Shown here: positions 55,488-64,000 of the stretch, piece by piece
Numbering within the stretch: position 1 is the first letter of the stretch
Layout of the letters: each line of letters opens with the position of its first letter
Source: Deinococcus yavapaiensis KR-236
GTDB lineage: Bacteria > Deinococcota > Deinococci > Deinococcales > Deinococcaceae
Assembly: GCF_003217515.1 (NCBI RefSeq)
Contig: NZ_QJSX01000001.1
Span: forward strand, 186,001 to 250,000
Length of the DNA: 64,000 nt
Direction: 5' to 3'
The notes under the pieces: model-generated
Seen by the model: the letters and a program-made list of their open reading frames with translations, nothing else
Database searches by the model: none
Told to the model about the DNA's origin: nothing
Translations under genes and position numbers: made by a program

Positions 55488-56450
55488 TTGCTCACCAACA
55501 ATCCCCCCCTGCTGGTCTTCAGCGGTCAAAGCAACTGCACCCTCGCCGAGGAAATCTGCACGGAGCTCGGCATTCCACTCGGCAAGAGCCAAACGGAAAA
55601 GTTCTCGAACGACAACCTCGTCGTTCGCTTCTCCGAGAGCTTGCGCGAAGCGGACGTGTTCATCGTGCAAAGCTTCACGACGCCCGTCAGCGACTCCATC
55701 ATGGAACTTTTGCTGATGATCGACGCCGCCAAGAGCGCGTCCGCCGCGCGCGTCACGGCCGTCGTGCCCTACTACAGTTACGCTCGCAGCGACAAGAAGG
55801 ACGAGCCGCGCATCTCCATCGCGGGCCGCCTCGTCGCCGACCTTCTGCAAGCGTCGGGCGCCGACCGCTTCCTCACGATGACGCTGCACTCGCCGCAAGT
55901 GCACGGCTTCTTCAAGATCCCAGTAGATCACCTCAGCGCGACCGTCGTCATCTCCAATCACATCAAGAGCGTCGTGCCGAACGCGCACGAGGGCGTCGTC
56001 CTCGCGCCCGACGCGGGTGACATCAAGCGCGCGTCCGCCATCGCGCGCCGCTTGGACGCCGGGCTCGCGTTCATCGACAAGCGCCGCACGTCCGACACGA
56101 CCGTGAACGCCCGCGCCCTCATCGGCGATGTGCGCGGCAAGAACGTCTTCATCGTCGACGACGAGATCGCCACGGCGGGCAGCCTCGTGGAAGCCGTGAA
56201 CCTCGCCAAGGAAATGGGCGCCGCCGACGTGTACGTTGCCGTCACGCACGGCGTGTACACCGGCCCCGCCGTCGAGCGCATTCGCGATTTGGACGTGGTG
56301 GAAGTGTGCTCCACCAACACCGTCCTCGTTCCCAAGGGCAAGATCGAAGGCTCGAACGGCAAACTCCGTACGCTGTCGGTCGCGCCGCTGTTCGCGCAGG
56401 CCATCCGCAATATCCACACGGGCGCGAGCGTCTCGACGCTGTTCGAGTAA
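55488..56450 (+). CDS. prs: Ribose-phosphate pyrophosphokinase
   Basis: 320 residues. Class I PRPP synthase: LLVFSGQSNCTLAEEIC at the N-terminus, PYYSYARSDKKDEPRISI (flexible loop, about residues 92-109), HSPQVHGFF and the PRPP-binding loop VFIVDDEIATAGSLVEA (about 221-237). It makes PRPP for purine, pyrimidine, His and Trp synthesis. TTG at 55488 is chosen because GGAGGT sits 6 nt upstream; a GTG at 55470 is in frame but has no site. Confidence 0.94.
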   Translation: MLTNNPPLLVFSGQSNCTLAEEICTELGIPLGKSQTEKFSNDNLVVRFSESLREADVFIVQSFTTPVSDSIMELLLMIDAAKSASAARVTAVVPYYSYARSDKKDEPRISIAGRLVADLLQASGADRFLTMTLHSPQVHGFFKIPVDHLSATVVISNHIKSVVPNAHEGVVLAPDAGDIKRASAIARRLDAGLAFIDKRRTSDTTVNARALIGDVRGKNVFIVDDEIATAGSLVEAVNLAKEMGAADVYVAVTHGVYTGPAVERIRDLDVVEVCSTNTVLVPKGKIEGSNGKLRTLSVAPLFAQAIRNIHTGASVSTLFE

Positions 56451-56467
56451 CCACGAGTCGACCCTTC

Positions 56468-56515
56468 GCGGAGGTGGACAGGGCCAGAGCGCCCCGCCCA
56501 TCTCCGCTCGCTTTT
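56468..56515 (+). terminator. Probable terminator after prs
   Basis: GCGGAGGTGG pairs with CCATCTCCGC (one G-U pair) across a 20-nt loop, followed by CGCTTTTC. It ends next to the convergent kinase gene. Confidence 0.55.
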
Positions 56516-59406
56516 CAAGCGGGAAACGTGAACTTCAGCGACGCACCTTCGCCGGGCGCGCTCGTGACGTCGAGGCGGCCTCCGGCAAGCGTGACGCGCT
56601 CGCGCAGGCCCATCAGGCCGAGATGCCCCTTGCTCGCGAGGTCGCCCGCGCCGCTCACGTCGAATCCCGCGCCGTCGTCGAGGACGCTGACGTGCACCTC
56701 GCCGTCCTCGAAGGCGATGCGCACGGCGGCAGAGTTGGCGCGCGCGTGCTTGTCGACGTTCGTGAGCGCTTCTTGCACGAGCCGGAAGATCGTGAGCTCC
56801 AAGCTCGACGCGAGTCGGCGCTCGGCGCCTTGAACTTCGAGGCGGCTGGGCGTGCGCGCCTGCCCGGCCAGCCACTCCAACGCCGGAAGCAAGCCGAGGT
56901 CGTCGAGAACGCTCGGGCGAAGGTTGCGGGCGAAGCGACGCACCGAGTCGATGGCGGCGCCGAGGTCAGCGCGGATGTCGAGGGCATGTTCGCGGGTGTC
57001 ACCGACGAGGCTCTTCGAGAGGCGATCGAGCCGTCGTCCGATCGCCACGAGGACTTGCGCGGTGTCGTCGTGCAGTTCGCGTGAGATGCGCTTGCGCTCC
57101 TCTTCCTGCGCTTGCGTGAACAGCGCGAGGTACGAGCGCAACTCGAGTTGACCGCGCGTGGCCGCCTCGGCTTCCTCGCCGCGCCGCGCGATCTCCTCGG
57201 CGAGACGCAGCTGCTCGCTGAGGTCGCGCGCGACGAGCAGAACGCTCAGCACCTCGCGGTCACGCACGACGGCGCTGAGACGCAGTTCGAGTCGAGCGGC
57301 GCTCCGTCGCCCGACGGCGGTCACTTCGCACGTCACCCCCTTCGACGGATCGGCGAGGCAATCGTGCCAAGCGCGGTCGAACACGAGGCGCGCCTCCTCG
57401 CCCAGCAGATCGCGCAGGTGACGCCCCGAGACGTCTCCGAGAAGCTTCTTCGTGGCGGGATTCGCGTAGGTGATCGTGCCGCCCGAAGCGCACGCGAGGA
57501 TGAGGTCGTGCGCGCCCTCGGCGAGCAGACGGTAGCGGGCTTCTTCTCTTTCGAGCGCGGCGAGCAGCAGTTCGCGCGAGGTCGTGAGAGCGAGTTGATC
57601 GGCGACGCTGCGAGCGAGCGCCAGCACACGCTCGGGCGGCGCTTCCTCGCGCATGACGTCGACGTACACGAGGCCGAGCAGCGCGTCGCCGCTGCGAATC
57701 GGGACGATGAGGCCCGAGCCCGCCCCGTTCAAGGCTTGACGACGCGTGAGGCGCTTCGGGCCGCGTCCGAGTCCCGACAGGAAGCGCCGCGCGTCCTCGG
57801 CGCGAACGTTCACGCCGTGCGACGCGAGTTCCACGACGTCTCCGCGCTCGTCGAGCAGCGCGAGAAAGCCCCGGTCGGCGTTCAACGCGAACGTCACTTC
57901 GCGAACCGCTTCGCGCAGCGCTCCTTCGCGGCGACCCGTTCCCAGCAGGCGCGAGAGGTGCAGCAGCACGCCCGCCTCGCGTTCGCGGCGCACTTCCTCT
58001 TCGTACAGACGCGCGTTTTCGATGGCGAGGGCCGCTTGCGCCGCGAACACCTCCAACAAGCTCAACTCCTGCTCGTCGAGGGTGAGCGGCCCTTCCCAAT
58101 ACAAGGACAAGCCTCCGAAGGTCTTGCCGCGCGCGGCGAGCGGCAAGCCGACGAGACCACGGTACGGGTACTGGCCCGACGCGAGCAGGGCGCGGGTGTA
58201 GCGCGAGCCGCCCTCGACCTTCTCGGCTTTCACGTCGCGCACGCACACCCGCTCGCCCTTCTCGACCGCGCGTCCCACGACGCCCGTGCCGACCTTCGCG
58301 CGGGCGCGCAGCACGTACTCGCTCGTCAGCCCGAGCGCCGAGCGAATGGCGAGGGTGCGCGCGTCGGGTTGAAGCTCGTACACCGCGCACGCCGAACAGC
58401 CGAACAAGCGACGCGCATGCTCCAGCAGTTTCTCGAGGGTATCGGCGAGCTTGAGGCTGCCCGACAGGGCGCTGCCGACTTCTCGCAGTTGCTCGGCCGA
58501 GCGGCGCCCGCGCGATTCCTCCTCGTACAAGCGCGCGTTGTCGATCGCGAGGCTCGCCTGCTCGGCGAGCGCGAGCGCGAGCCACACGTCGTCCTCGGAG
58601 AGCGGCGAGCCGGACCGCTGCGTGTCGACGTAGAGCACGCCGAGCGGACGGCCGCGCGCGGCGAGCGGCACGATGAGGCAGCGTTCGGGCGCGAGGTCGG
58701 CGAGCCCTTGCGCGAGCGGCGTCTTGGCGTCGCGGGCGCGGTCGAACAAGATGGGCTCGCCGCGCCGCACGAGCCGCTCGAATGACTGCGGTCCCACGCC
58801 GATGCCCTCGCCGAAGTCGGCGTCGAAGCCGAACGTGAACACCTGACCCGTCTTGGCATGGTCCATGCCGATTTCGAGGAACAGTCCAACGAAGGCGCGG
58901 TCGAAGTTCAAGGCGCGCGCCGCCGACTCCGCCGTGGCGGACAGCACCTCGCCGAGGTCGAGCGATCCGCCGATGCGCCGCACGAGGTTCGCGACGACTT
59001 CCGCCACGCGCCCGCGCCCGCGCCGCTCGTCGCGGGCGAGCACGCCTTCGAGAGCGAGGCCGACGAGCGCGGCGAGCGCCGAGAGTTCGGCCACGCCGTC
59101 CTCGCTCGCCCCGACGAGTTCGATCACGCCGCGTCCGAGCGGCACGACGCTCACGAGCCCCTCCCCGCTCGGCGCGCGTGCCTGCACGGCGGCCACGGCA
59201 AGTTCGTCTCTCAACAGCGCGAGCCCACGCCCGCTTTCGCACAAAACGTGCAGCCCTCCGTCGCGCAGCACCGACACGCGAGCGCCGTGCGCCCGTCCGA
59301 GGGCGAGCGCGAGCTCGCACAGCCGCGACGCGAAGGCCGAGCCCGAGTCGCACTCGGCGAGCACCGAAAACGGGTGGGAAACGGGAGGCACGAGCGAGAC
59401 GGTCAT
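56515..59406 (-). CDS. Multi-GAF/PAS sensor histidine kinase (NarX/DegS type)
   Basis: 963 residues, no membrane helix. A degenerate GAF (about 10-125), three further GAF domains (about 140-300, 310-470, 475-620), PAS (about 625-745), HisKA_3 with the phosphoacceptor in ERKRISRELHDDTAQ (about residue 775) and HATPase_c with EALTNVDKHA, LDDGAGFD and GHLGLMGLRERV (about 870-960). The short HATPase without F box is typical of NarL-pairing kinases. It lies 13 bp after the response regulator gene, so the pair is one cytosolic two-component system. Signals sensed by the GAFs are unknown. Confidence 0.9.
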   Translation of the reverse strand: MTVSLVPPVSHPFSVLAECDSGSAFASRLCELALALGRAHGARVSVLRDGGLHVLCESGRGLALLRDELAVAAVQARAPSGEGLVSVVPLGRGVIELVGASEDGVAELSALAALVGLALEGVLARDERRGRGRVAEVVANLVRRIGGSLDLGEVLSATAESAARALNFDRAFVGLFLEIGMDHAKTGQVFTFGFDADFGEGIGVGPQSFERLVRRGEPILFDRARDAKTPLAQGLADLAPERCLIVPLAARGRPLGVLYVDTQRSGSPLSEDDVWLALALAEQASLAIDNARLYEEESRGRRSAEQLREVGSALSGSLKLADTLEKLLEHARRLFGCSACAVYELQPDARTLAIRSALGLTSEYVLRARAKVGTGVVGRAVEKGERVCVRDVKAEKVEGGSRYTRALLASGQYPYRGLVGLPLAARGKTFGGLSLYWEGPLTLDEQELSLLEVFAAQAALAIENARLYEEEVRREREAGVLLHLSRLLGTGRREGALREAVREVTFALNADRGFLALLDERGDVVELASHGVNVRAEDARRFLSGLGRGPKRLTRRQALNGAGSGLIVPIRSGDALLGLVYVDVMREEAPPERVLALARSVADQLALTTSRELLLAALEREEARYRLLAEGAHDLILACASGGTITYANPATKKLLGDVSGRHLRDLLGEEARLVFDRAWHDCLADPSKGVTCEVTAVGRRSAARLELRLSAVVRDREVLSVLLVARDLSEQLRLAEEIARRGEEAEAATRGQLELRSYLALFTQAQEEERKRISRELHDDTAQVLVAIGRRLDRLSKSLVGDTREHALDIRADLGAAIDSVRRFARNLRPSVLDDLGLLPALEWLAGQARTPSRLEVQGAERRLASSLELTIFRLVQEALTNVDKHARANSAAVRIAFEDGEVHVSVLDDGAGFDVSGAGDLASKGHLGLMGLRERVTLAGGRLDVTSAPGEGASLKFTFPA

Positions 59407-59419
59407 GGCGTCCTCGGCG

Positions 59420-60088
59420 TTACTCGAGCGCCGCGACGTCGATCCATCCGCGCTTGATGCCGTACAACACGGCTTCCGTGCGGCTTCCGACGCCGAGCTT
59501 CGAGAAGATGTTGGCCAGGTGGACTTGCACGGTGCGCGGCGAGATGTCGAGGTCGCGGGCGATCTCCTTGTTCGTGCGGCCTGTCGCGGCGATGCGGAGC
59601 ACCTCCAGTTCGCGCGGGCTGAGAAGTTCCTCGGCGGGGCTGGGGTTTTGCTGGGCCGAGAAGCGCTCCAGCACCTTCTTCGCGACCGTGGGATGCAGCG
59701 CGCTCTCGCCCGCCGCGACGGCGCGCACCGCGCCGAGCAACTCGTCTTCCGTGGCGTTCTTGAGGATGTATCCGGCGGCGCCCGCTTCCAACAGCGCGAA
59801 GACGTACGCGTCGTCGTCGTAGCTCGTGAGGACGAGCACGCCGATGGTCGGCATCTCGGCCTTGATGCGCTTCGTCGCCTCGATGCCGTTCATGCCGGGC
59901 ATGGAGACGTCCATCAAAATCACGTCGGGCGTGAGGGCGCGCGCCTTGAGGATCGCTTCCTCGCCGCTTTCCGCTTCGCCGACGACTCGCAAATCCGCCT
60001 CGCCCTCCAGAAGGTCGCGCGTTCCCTTGCGTACGACGGGGTGGTCGTCCACGAGCAGCAAGCTGATGGTTTTGTCGGCGGTGTTCAT
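59420..60088 (-). CDS. NarL/FixJ-family response regulator
   Basis: 222 residues. The receiver (about 8-125) has the acidic pair in LLVDDHP, the phospho-Asp in VILMDVSMPGMNG (about residue 62), the Thr/Ser switch in VLVLTSYDDDAY and Lys in ILKNATEDE. The LuxR HTH (about 150-210) has LSPRELEVLRIAATGRTNKE and SPRTVQVHLANI. ATG starts 6 nt after TACACT, so the transcript is probably leaderless. It is the first gene of the pair with the downstream kinase. Confidence 0.94.
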   Translation of the reverse strand: MNTADKTISLLLVDDHPVVRKGTRDLLEGEADLRVVGEAESGEEAILKARALTPDVILMDVSMPGMNGIEATKRIKAEMPTIGVLVLTSYDDDAYVFALLEAGAAGYILKNATEDELLGAVRAVAAGESALHPTVAKKVLERFSAQQNPSPAEELLSPRELEVLRIAATGRTNKEIARDLDISPRTVQVHLANIFSKLGVGSRTEAVLYGIKRGWIDVAALE

Positions 60089-60094
60089 GCAGAC

Positions 60095-60100
60095 AGTGTA
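60095..60100 (-). promoter_or_regulatory. -10 box of a leaderless response-regulator promoter
   Basis: TACACT on the minus strand, 6 nt before the ATG at 60088. Confidence 0.6.
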
Positions 60101-60163
60101 GTGCCTGAACCGTCGAGTCTGCCGAGTCGAGCCGCCCGACCTTCGTGTCCACGCATCGACGTG

Positions 60164-60179
60164 TTTTGCAAGCGCTTTC
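60164..60179 (+). promoter_or_regulatory. LacI-family/CRE-like operator, copy 1
   Basis: TTTTGCAAGCGCTTTC, reverse complement GAAAGCGCTTGCAAAA, an imperfect palindrome around the central CG, as bound by LacI-family regulators including CcpA-type ones. It lies about 65 bp upstream of the response-regulator promoter and 184 bp from an identical copy. The 320-bp gap between divergent genes shows no gene otherwise. Confidence 0.6.
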
Positions 60180-60347
60180 GGCTCCTCGTGCCCCGGTCAT
60201 CCAGCGTTCGGCGGCGTCGCGACTGCCATCTCGTCTCGGCCAAAGCATTGCGATTGCCTTGCCCCGCAGAACGCGGCTGTAAGAGAACTGATAGAACGCG
60301 AGGCTATGCTGAAGAAGAACCACCGACAATTCAGGATTTCTTGACGG

Positions 60348-60363
60348 TTTTGCAAGCGCTTTC
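60348..60363 (+). promoter_or_regulatory. LacI-family/CRE-like operator, copy 2
   Basis: Identical 16 bases to the copy at 60164. It directly follows TTGACG (60341-60346), a good -35, so the site would sit in the spacer of a promoter for the solute-binding-protein gene; the -10 is not clear. Two sites 184 bp apart could allow looping. Confidence 0.65.
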
Positions 60364-60410
60364 ACTCGCCTCGGGCGAACGCCCGAGAACTCGTCAGCAA
60401 GGAAGTGATC

Positions 60411-61199
60411 ATGTCGACTCCTCGAAAGCGGCGTATCCGTTCTCTGGCTTCCCTCACCCTGCTGAGTCTGTCGTCCCTCCTGCCCGGCTCGGCAGTCGCG
60501 GCGGATTTGGGCAAGATTCAAAGCAGCGGCGTCTTGCGAATCGGCTTCTTCGGAGAGAATCCCGGGCTGTTGACGACGAGCGGACGCGAGGTGAGCGGCT
60601 TCGCGGTGGAGCTGATGAACGCGATCGCCAAGGAGATGAAAGTCCGGACGATCTCGTGGAGCAAAGCTCGTTCTTCCGACGAGCTGATGCCCGAGTTGCA
60701 GGCGGGAACGTTCGACGCCATCTTCTCGACGCTCGGGTCGCTCAGCGACGTCGACACGAGCACGCCGCTCGCCTGCGCGGGCGGCGTGCTTCTGACGCGC
60801 AAGGGCGGACCGACCGACGAATCGGGTCTCAAAGGTCGCAGCGTCGCCGTCGCGATCGGCACCTCCTCGTTCTACTACGTTCGCAACTTGCCGTTCGCGA
60901 AGAAGGTCAACGTCTTCCGGACGTACGAACAAGCCTTTCACGGCTTCCTGACGGGCGGCATCGACGCGTTGGTCATGGAGCGGTTCGACGCCCTGAAGAT
61001 GTACAAGAAGGTGGGCGCCGAGAAGTATCAGGTCAGCGCGCCGTTGTGGAACGAATACCTCTACGTCATCGTGCCGCGCGACGCGAACAAGTCGCTCACC
61101 GCCGCCATCAACGTGGCCATGAAGAAATTCCAGCAGGACGGCACGTACGAGAAGCTCAGCATGAGGTACTTCAGCCAAGACGTCCGCTGCGTGCAATGA
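60411..61199 (+). CDS. Solute-binding protein, family 3 (amino-acid type), orphan
   Basis: 262 residues. A signal peptide (about 1-29, ending GSAVAA) is followed by the periplasmic-binding-protein fold: LRIGFFGENPGL, then VSGFAVELMNAIAKEM (about residues 66-81), LQAGTFDAIFSTLG and LKGRSVAVAIGTSSFYYV. These are family 3 features (amino acids, opines). No permease or ATPase gene is adjacent, so it may share a transporter elsewhere or act as a sensor. ATG at 60411 has AAGGAAG upstream. Two LacI-type operators suggest control by sugar or carbon state. Confidence 0.85.
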   Translation: MSTPRKRRIRSLASLTLLSLSSLLPGSAVAADLGKIQSSGVLRIGFFGENPGLLTTSGREVSGFAVELMNAIAKEMKVRTISWSKARSSDELMPELQAGTFDAIFSTLGSLSDVDTSTPLACAGGVLLTRKGGPTDESGLKGRSVAVAIGTSSFYYVRNLPFAKKVNVFRTYEQAFHGFLTGGIDALVMERFDALKMYKKVGAEKYQVSAPLWNEYLYVIVPRDANKSLTAAINVAMKKFQQDGTYEKLSMRYFSQDVRCVQ

Positions 61200-61297
61200 C
61201 TCGCGCGGCGCCGCCGACCGTTCGTGAGAATCCTCCGAGGCGTTCATCATGCTGAACTCGTACGATGAGCGGCAGTTCAAGCATTCCCGGAGGTTTC

Positions 61298-61957
61298 ATG
61301 CATTCCCGAATTCGTCATATCGTCTTGCTCGCCCTCGCGCTCGGAGCGGTGCACGCATCGGCTCAGTCGGGCGCGAGCACCTTGTCCTTCGACAAGCTCT
61401 TCGCGCCGCCCGTCGTCACGGACGCCGCGAAGAAGGCCGACTTCTCGTACACCGTCACGCCCGAATCGAAGAAGAAGGCGCAAGACGACTACCTCGCGAG
61501 CCTCGCCAAGGCGAACGCGAACGCCGCGAAGACGCTCGAAGGGCAACTCGCGCGCAACGACGTCGGCGCGATCTACGCGCGCATCGCCAGCGCGCTGGGC
61601 CTCAAGCGCGGCGACCTCGCCGACACGTTCACGGCCTACCTGTTTTTGAACTGGAGCATCGTCAACAACGAGACGGACGACCGACCCGACGACAAGCAGC
61701 GCTTGGCGGCGCTGCGCGCGCAAGTCGCCAACCTTCTGGCGGGCAACGAGAGCGTGCGCGACGCACCGGCGCGTTCGAAGATGGGCGCCGAGTTGGAGTT
61801 GCTGTTCGTGACCTTGCAAGCCAGTTGGCAATCGGCCGCGCAGCAGGGATCGCTGAAACCGTTCTCGGAGAGCGTCGGCAAGCTGTTCAAGGACTCGATG
61901 GGCGTGGACCTCAAGACCGTGTCGCTCACGACGCAGGGAATGAGCGTCAATAACTGA
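61298..61957 (+). CDS. Secreted protein of unknown function
   Basis: 219 residues. A signal peptide (about 1-22, ending VHASAQ) precedes an all-helical domain: VTPESKKKAQDDYLASLAK, then GLKRGDLADTFTAYLFLNWS and RLAALRAQVANLLAG. The pattern recalls a family listed as DUF6683, but I am not sure of that match. No catalytic motif is visible. GGAGG is 6 nt before the ATG. Confidence 0.7.
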   Translation: MHSRIRHIVLLALALGAVHASAQSGASTLSFDKLFAPPVVTDAAKKADFSYTVTPESKKKAQDDYLASLAKANANAAKTLEGQLARNDVGAIYARIASALGLKRGDLADTFTAYLFLNWSIVNNETDDRPDDKQRLAALRAQVANLLAGNESVRDAPARSKMGAELELLFVTLQASWQSAAQQGSLKPFSESVGKLFKDSMGVDLKTVSLTTQGMSVNN

Positions 61958-61983
61958 GGGCGCCGCGGCGTCGCGCCGTGCTT

Positions 61984-61989
61984 TAGAAT
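61984..61989 (+). promoter_or_regulatory. -10 box of a leaderless pabBA promoter
   Basis: TAGAAT, 6 nt before the GTG at 61996; no Shine-Dalgarno sequence. Confidence 0.6.
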
Positions 61990-61995
61990 CGTTCG

Positions 61996-63885
61996 GTGTT
62001 GTCGCCGCGTGACGTCCTCGTTCGCCTGCGCGCCGCGAACGTGGTCGGACTCGCCCTGCTGGAGTCGGCGGGCCCGACCACCGAGTACGGCCGTTACTGC
62101 TTCCTGAGCGCCTCGCCGACGCGTGTCGTTCACGACGTGCCTCCTCGGCCCGACTTCGACGCGTTCTTTCCGGCGTGGATCGGCGGGTTGAAGTACGAGG
62201 CGGCGAGCGCGTTCGGACTTCCGTGTCACGCCAGTGAGGGGGAAGCGCAGACGTGGGCCTTCTACCCGTCGGGCCTCGTGTGGGACCGCGAGGCGGGCAC
62301 GCTGGAGGTCGTCGGACAGCCGCACGTCGACTGGAACGCCGCGCTGAGCGCAAACGCGGCGACGCCCGAGTTGACGGTGGGCGAGTGGAGCGCCGACGAC
62401 CTCGATTTCGAGGCGGGCGTGGCGGCCGTCCAGGAACTCGTGCGGGCCGGCGAGGTGTATCAGGTGAATCTCTCGCGGGGCGTCTCGGCGAGCGCGAGCG
62501 GCGATCCGCTCGCGGCGTACCTGCGTCTGGCGAACCTCAATCCCAGCCCGTTCATGGCGTACGTGGAGCTCGGCGAGGACACGATCGTGTCGTGCTCGCC
62601 CGAGCGGCTCGTGCGGTTGTGGAACGGCGAGGTGAGCGCGCGGCCCATCGCGGGCACACGGCGACGCGGCGAGGACGACCGAGAGGACGAGGCCTTGGAA
62701 GCGGAGTTGCGCGCGTCCGAGAAGGAGCGCGCGGAGCACACGATGCTCGTGGACCTCGTGAGGCACGACCTCGGACGCGTGAGCGCGGCGGGAAGCGTTC
62801 GCGTGCCGGACTTCATGCTCGTGGAGCGTTACAGCCACGTGATGCACCTCGTGTCCGAGGTGACGGGCGACGCGCGACCGGACGCTTCCCTGCGCGACGT
62901 TCTCGAGGCGACCTTTCCGGGCGGCACCATCACGGGCGCGCCGAAGCGGCGCGTGATGGAAGCGATTCGCGACTTGGAGCCGTCGCCTCGCGGATGGTAC
63001 ACGGGCGGCGTCGGCCTCGTGAGCGGCCCGCTCGTGGACGTGAACATCTTGATCCGCACGGCGAGCTTTCGCCGTGCGGGCGGGCAGTGGCGGGTGGACG
63101 TTCGGGCCGGGGCGGGCGTCGTGATCGATTCTCACGCGCCGCACGAGGCGCGCGAAACCCGGCACAAGGCGGCGGCCCTCCTCGCGGCCCTCACGCCCGC
63201 CGCGACCGCGAGGGCCGCGAGGCCTCCCGCGCCGCCTCGGCCGGGCGCGCCGTGGTCGCCGCCCGCCGCCGAACGGCGCTTCAGCGGGCGGGTGCTGCTG
63301 CTCGACAACTTCGACTCGTTCACGTTCAACCTCGCGCACGACCTCATGGCGCTCGGCGTGGAGGTGATCGTGCGCGAGAACACCGAGGACGTGGACGACT
63401 TGCTTGCGCCGCGCCCGACGCACGTCCTGATCGGGCCTGGGCCGGGCACGCCGAGCACGAGCGGCGTGACGCTTCGACTCGCGCGCACTTGCCTGAAGCG
63501 CCGCTTGCCGCTCCTCGGCATTTGCCTCGGGCATCAAGCGATCGGCGAAGTGCTCGGCGGGCGTGTGGAGCGCGCGGTGACGCCGACGCACGGCAAGCCC
63601 GACCGTGTTCGGCACGACGAACGCGCCCTCTTCTCGGGCATCGCCAATCCCGCGACGTTCACGCGCTACCACTCGCTCGTGGTGCGGGACGTGCCGCGCG
63701 CGCGTGTCACGGCGAGAAGCGAAGACGGGGAAGTCATGGCGCTCGAAGCGCTCGAAGGGCCCGCGTGGGGCGTGCAGTTCCACCCGGAAAGCGTGCTGTC
63801 GCGCGACGGGCGCACGCTTCTAGGAAACTGGTTGGAGCTCGGTTCGAGCGGGGAAGCGGTCGAGCGTGACACGACTCGCGCCTGA
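61996..63885 (+). CDS. Fused aminodeoxychorismate synthase (PabB-PabA)
   Basis: 629 residues. The N-terminal chorismate-binding part (about 1-395) has EVYQVNLSRGVSA (about residue 153), PIAGTRRRGEDDRED and PGGTITGAPKRRVMEAI. A Pro/Ala linker leads to a class I glutamine amidotransferase (about 432-620): DNFDSFTFNLAHDL, the nucleophile in LLGICLGHQAIGE, and HPES at the end. The enzyme makes 4-amino-4-deoxychorismate for folate. A TrpE-TrpG anthranilate synthase fusion is the alternative; the pabC start right after it favours folate. GTG 6 nt after TAGAAT. Confidence 0.87.
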   Translation: MLSPRDVLVRLRAANVVGLALLESAGPTTEYGRYCFLSASPTRVVHDVPPRPDFDAFFPAWIGGLKYEAASAFGLPCHASEGEAQTWAFYPSGLVWDREAGTLEVVGQPHVDWNAALSANAATPELTVGEWSADDLDFEAGVAAVQELVRAGEVYQVNLSRGVSASASGDPLAAYLRLANLNPSPFMAYVELGEDTIVSCSPERLVRLWNGEVSARPIAGTRRRGEDDREDEALEAELRASEKERAEHTMLVDLVRHDLGRVSAAGSVRVPDFMLVERYSHVMHLVSEVTGDARPDASLRDVLEATFPGGTITGAPKRRVMEAIRDLEPSPRGWYTGGVGLVSGPLVDVNILIRTASFRRAGGQWRVDVRAGAGVVIDSHAPHEARETRHKAAALLAALTPAATARAARPPAPPRPGAPWSPPAAERRFSGRVLLLDNFDSFTFNLAHDLMALGVEVIVRENTEDVDDLLAPRPTHVLIGPGPGTPSTSGVTLRLARTCLKRRLPLLGICLGHQAIGEVLGGRVERAVTPTHGKPDRVRHDERALFSGIANPATFTRYHSLVVRDVPRARVTARSEDGEVMALEALEGPAWGVQFHPESVLSRDGRTLLGNWLELGSSGEAVERDTTRA

Positions 63886-64000
63886 GTTCGACGACGCCGC
63901 TTGGCTGCACGGCTTGACGGCCTTCACGACGATTCGCACGAAATTCGGAACACCGCTGTTGTGGACGGCGCACCTCGAGCGCTTGAAAGGCACGTGCGCG
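63866..64000 (+). CDS. pabC: Aminodeoxychorismate lyase (class IV aminotransferase fold), partial
   Basis: Starts with GTG at 63866, 20 bp before the end of the fused synthase gene, and runs off the window (at least 45 residues). LHGLTAFTTIRTKFGTPLLW, then AHLERLKG matches the N-terminus of class IV PLP enzymes. PabC cleaves aminodeoxychorismate to p-aminobenzoate and pyruvate, the step after the preceding enzyme. The PLP lysine lies outside the window, so a branched-chain aminotransferase-like relative cannot be fully excluded. Confidence 0.75.
   Translation, partial: MTRLAPEFDDAAWLHGLTAFTTIRTKFGTPLLWTAHLERLKGTCA

Overview
The window looks like a chromosomal segment of a Deinococcus-type bacterium (Deinococcota), inferred from sequence alone. 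The pointers are high GC, a Thermus/Deinococcus-like homoisocitrate dehydrogenase (alpha-aminoadipate lysine route), a pilMNO-(PilP/PilW-like)-pilQ operon, and many genes with a TANNNT -10 hexamer about 6-7 nt before the start codon, the signature of leaderless transcripts in this phylum. Gene density is high and almost everything is core metabolism. I saw no insertion sequence, prophage, CRISPR array, rRNA or tRNA.

Layout. 1-6.0 kb (minus): a partial membrane-anchored protein coupled to a TPR protein, rlmN, a cysteine hydrolase and mutS2. 6.1-8.7 kb (plus): mnmD and a separate FAD oxidoreductase (the two halves of MnmC as overlapping genes), then homoisocitrate dehydrogenase. 8.8-18.9 kb: the type IV pilus alignment/secretin operon followed by shikimate genes aroC-aroK-aroB-aroQ. 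pilQ carries a fresh 231-bp in-frame tandem duplication. 19-19.9 kb: rplM-rpsI with promoter and terminator. 20-26.8 kb: DCC thiol-oxidoreductase, DUF2071 protein, an unknown protein, Rel, a 37-residue ORF, an SDR, mazG, a CoA-type Nudix hydrolase and a thioredoxin-like-ferredoxin relative that has lost most cysteines. 27-33.8 kb: clpC (without the coiled-coil middle domain), radA, a PIN-TRAM membrane protein and an M3 oligopeptidase.

33.8-45.3 kb is a branched-chain amino acid region: leuCDB, ilvBNC, ung, leuA, a small monooxygenase-fold gene and ilvD. Upstream of leuC, ilvB and leuA lies the same architecture: a -10 box, a 17-21 codon leader peptide that starts 6-7 nt later (so probably at the very 5' end of the RNA) and contains runs of Leu or Leu/Val codons, then a GC-rich hairpin whose 5' arm can also pair with the end of the leader peptide coding sequence. 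This reads as three ribosome-mediated attenuators driven by leaderless leader peptides, and it is the most interesting system in the window.

45.4-53.9 kb: a SAM methyltransferase, a histidine-kinase-like protein whose phosphoacceptor histidine is an arginine, a PAS-GAF-PAS protein with no output domain, and a TetR / glycosyltransferase / DHA2-type efflux cassette with a palindromic operator over the tetR promoter. 54-64 kb: icd, prs, a NarL-type response regulator and its multi-GAF sensor kinase, an orphan solute-binding protein with two identical LacI/CRE-like operators upstream, a secreted unknown protein, a fused PabB-PabA aminodeoxychorismate synthase and the start of pabC.
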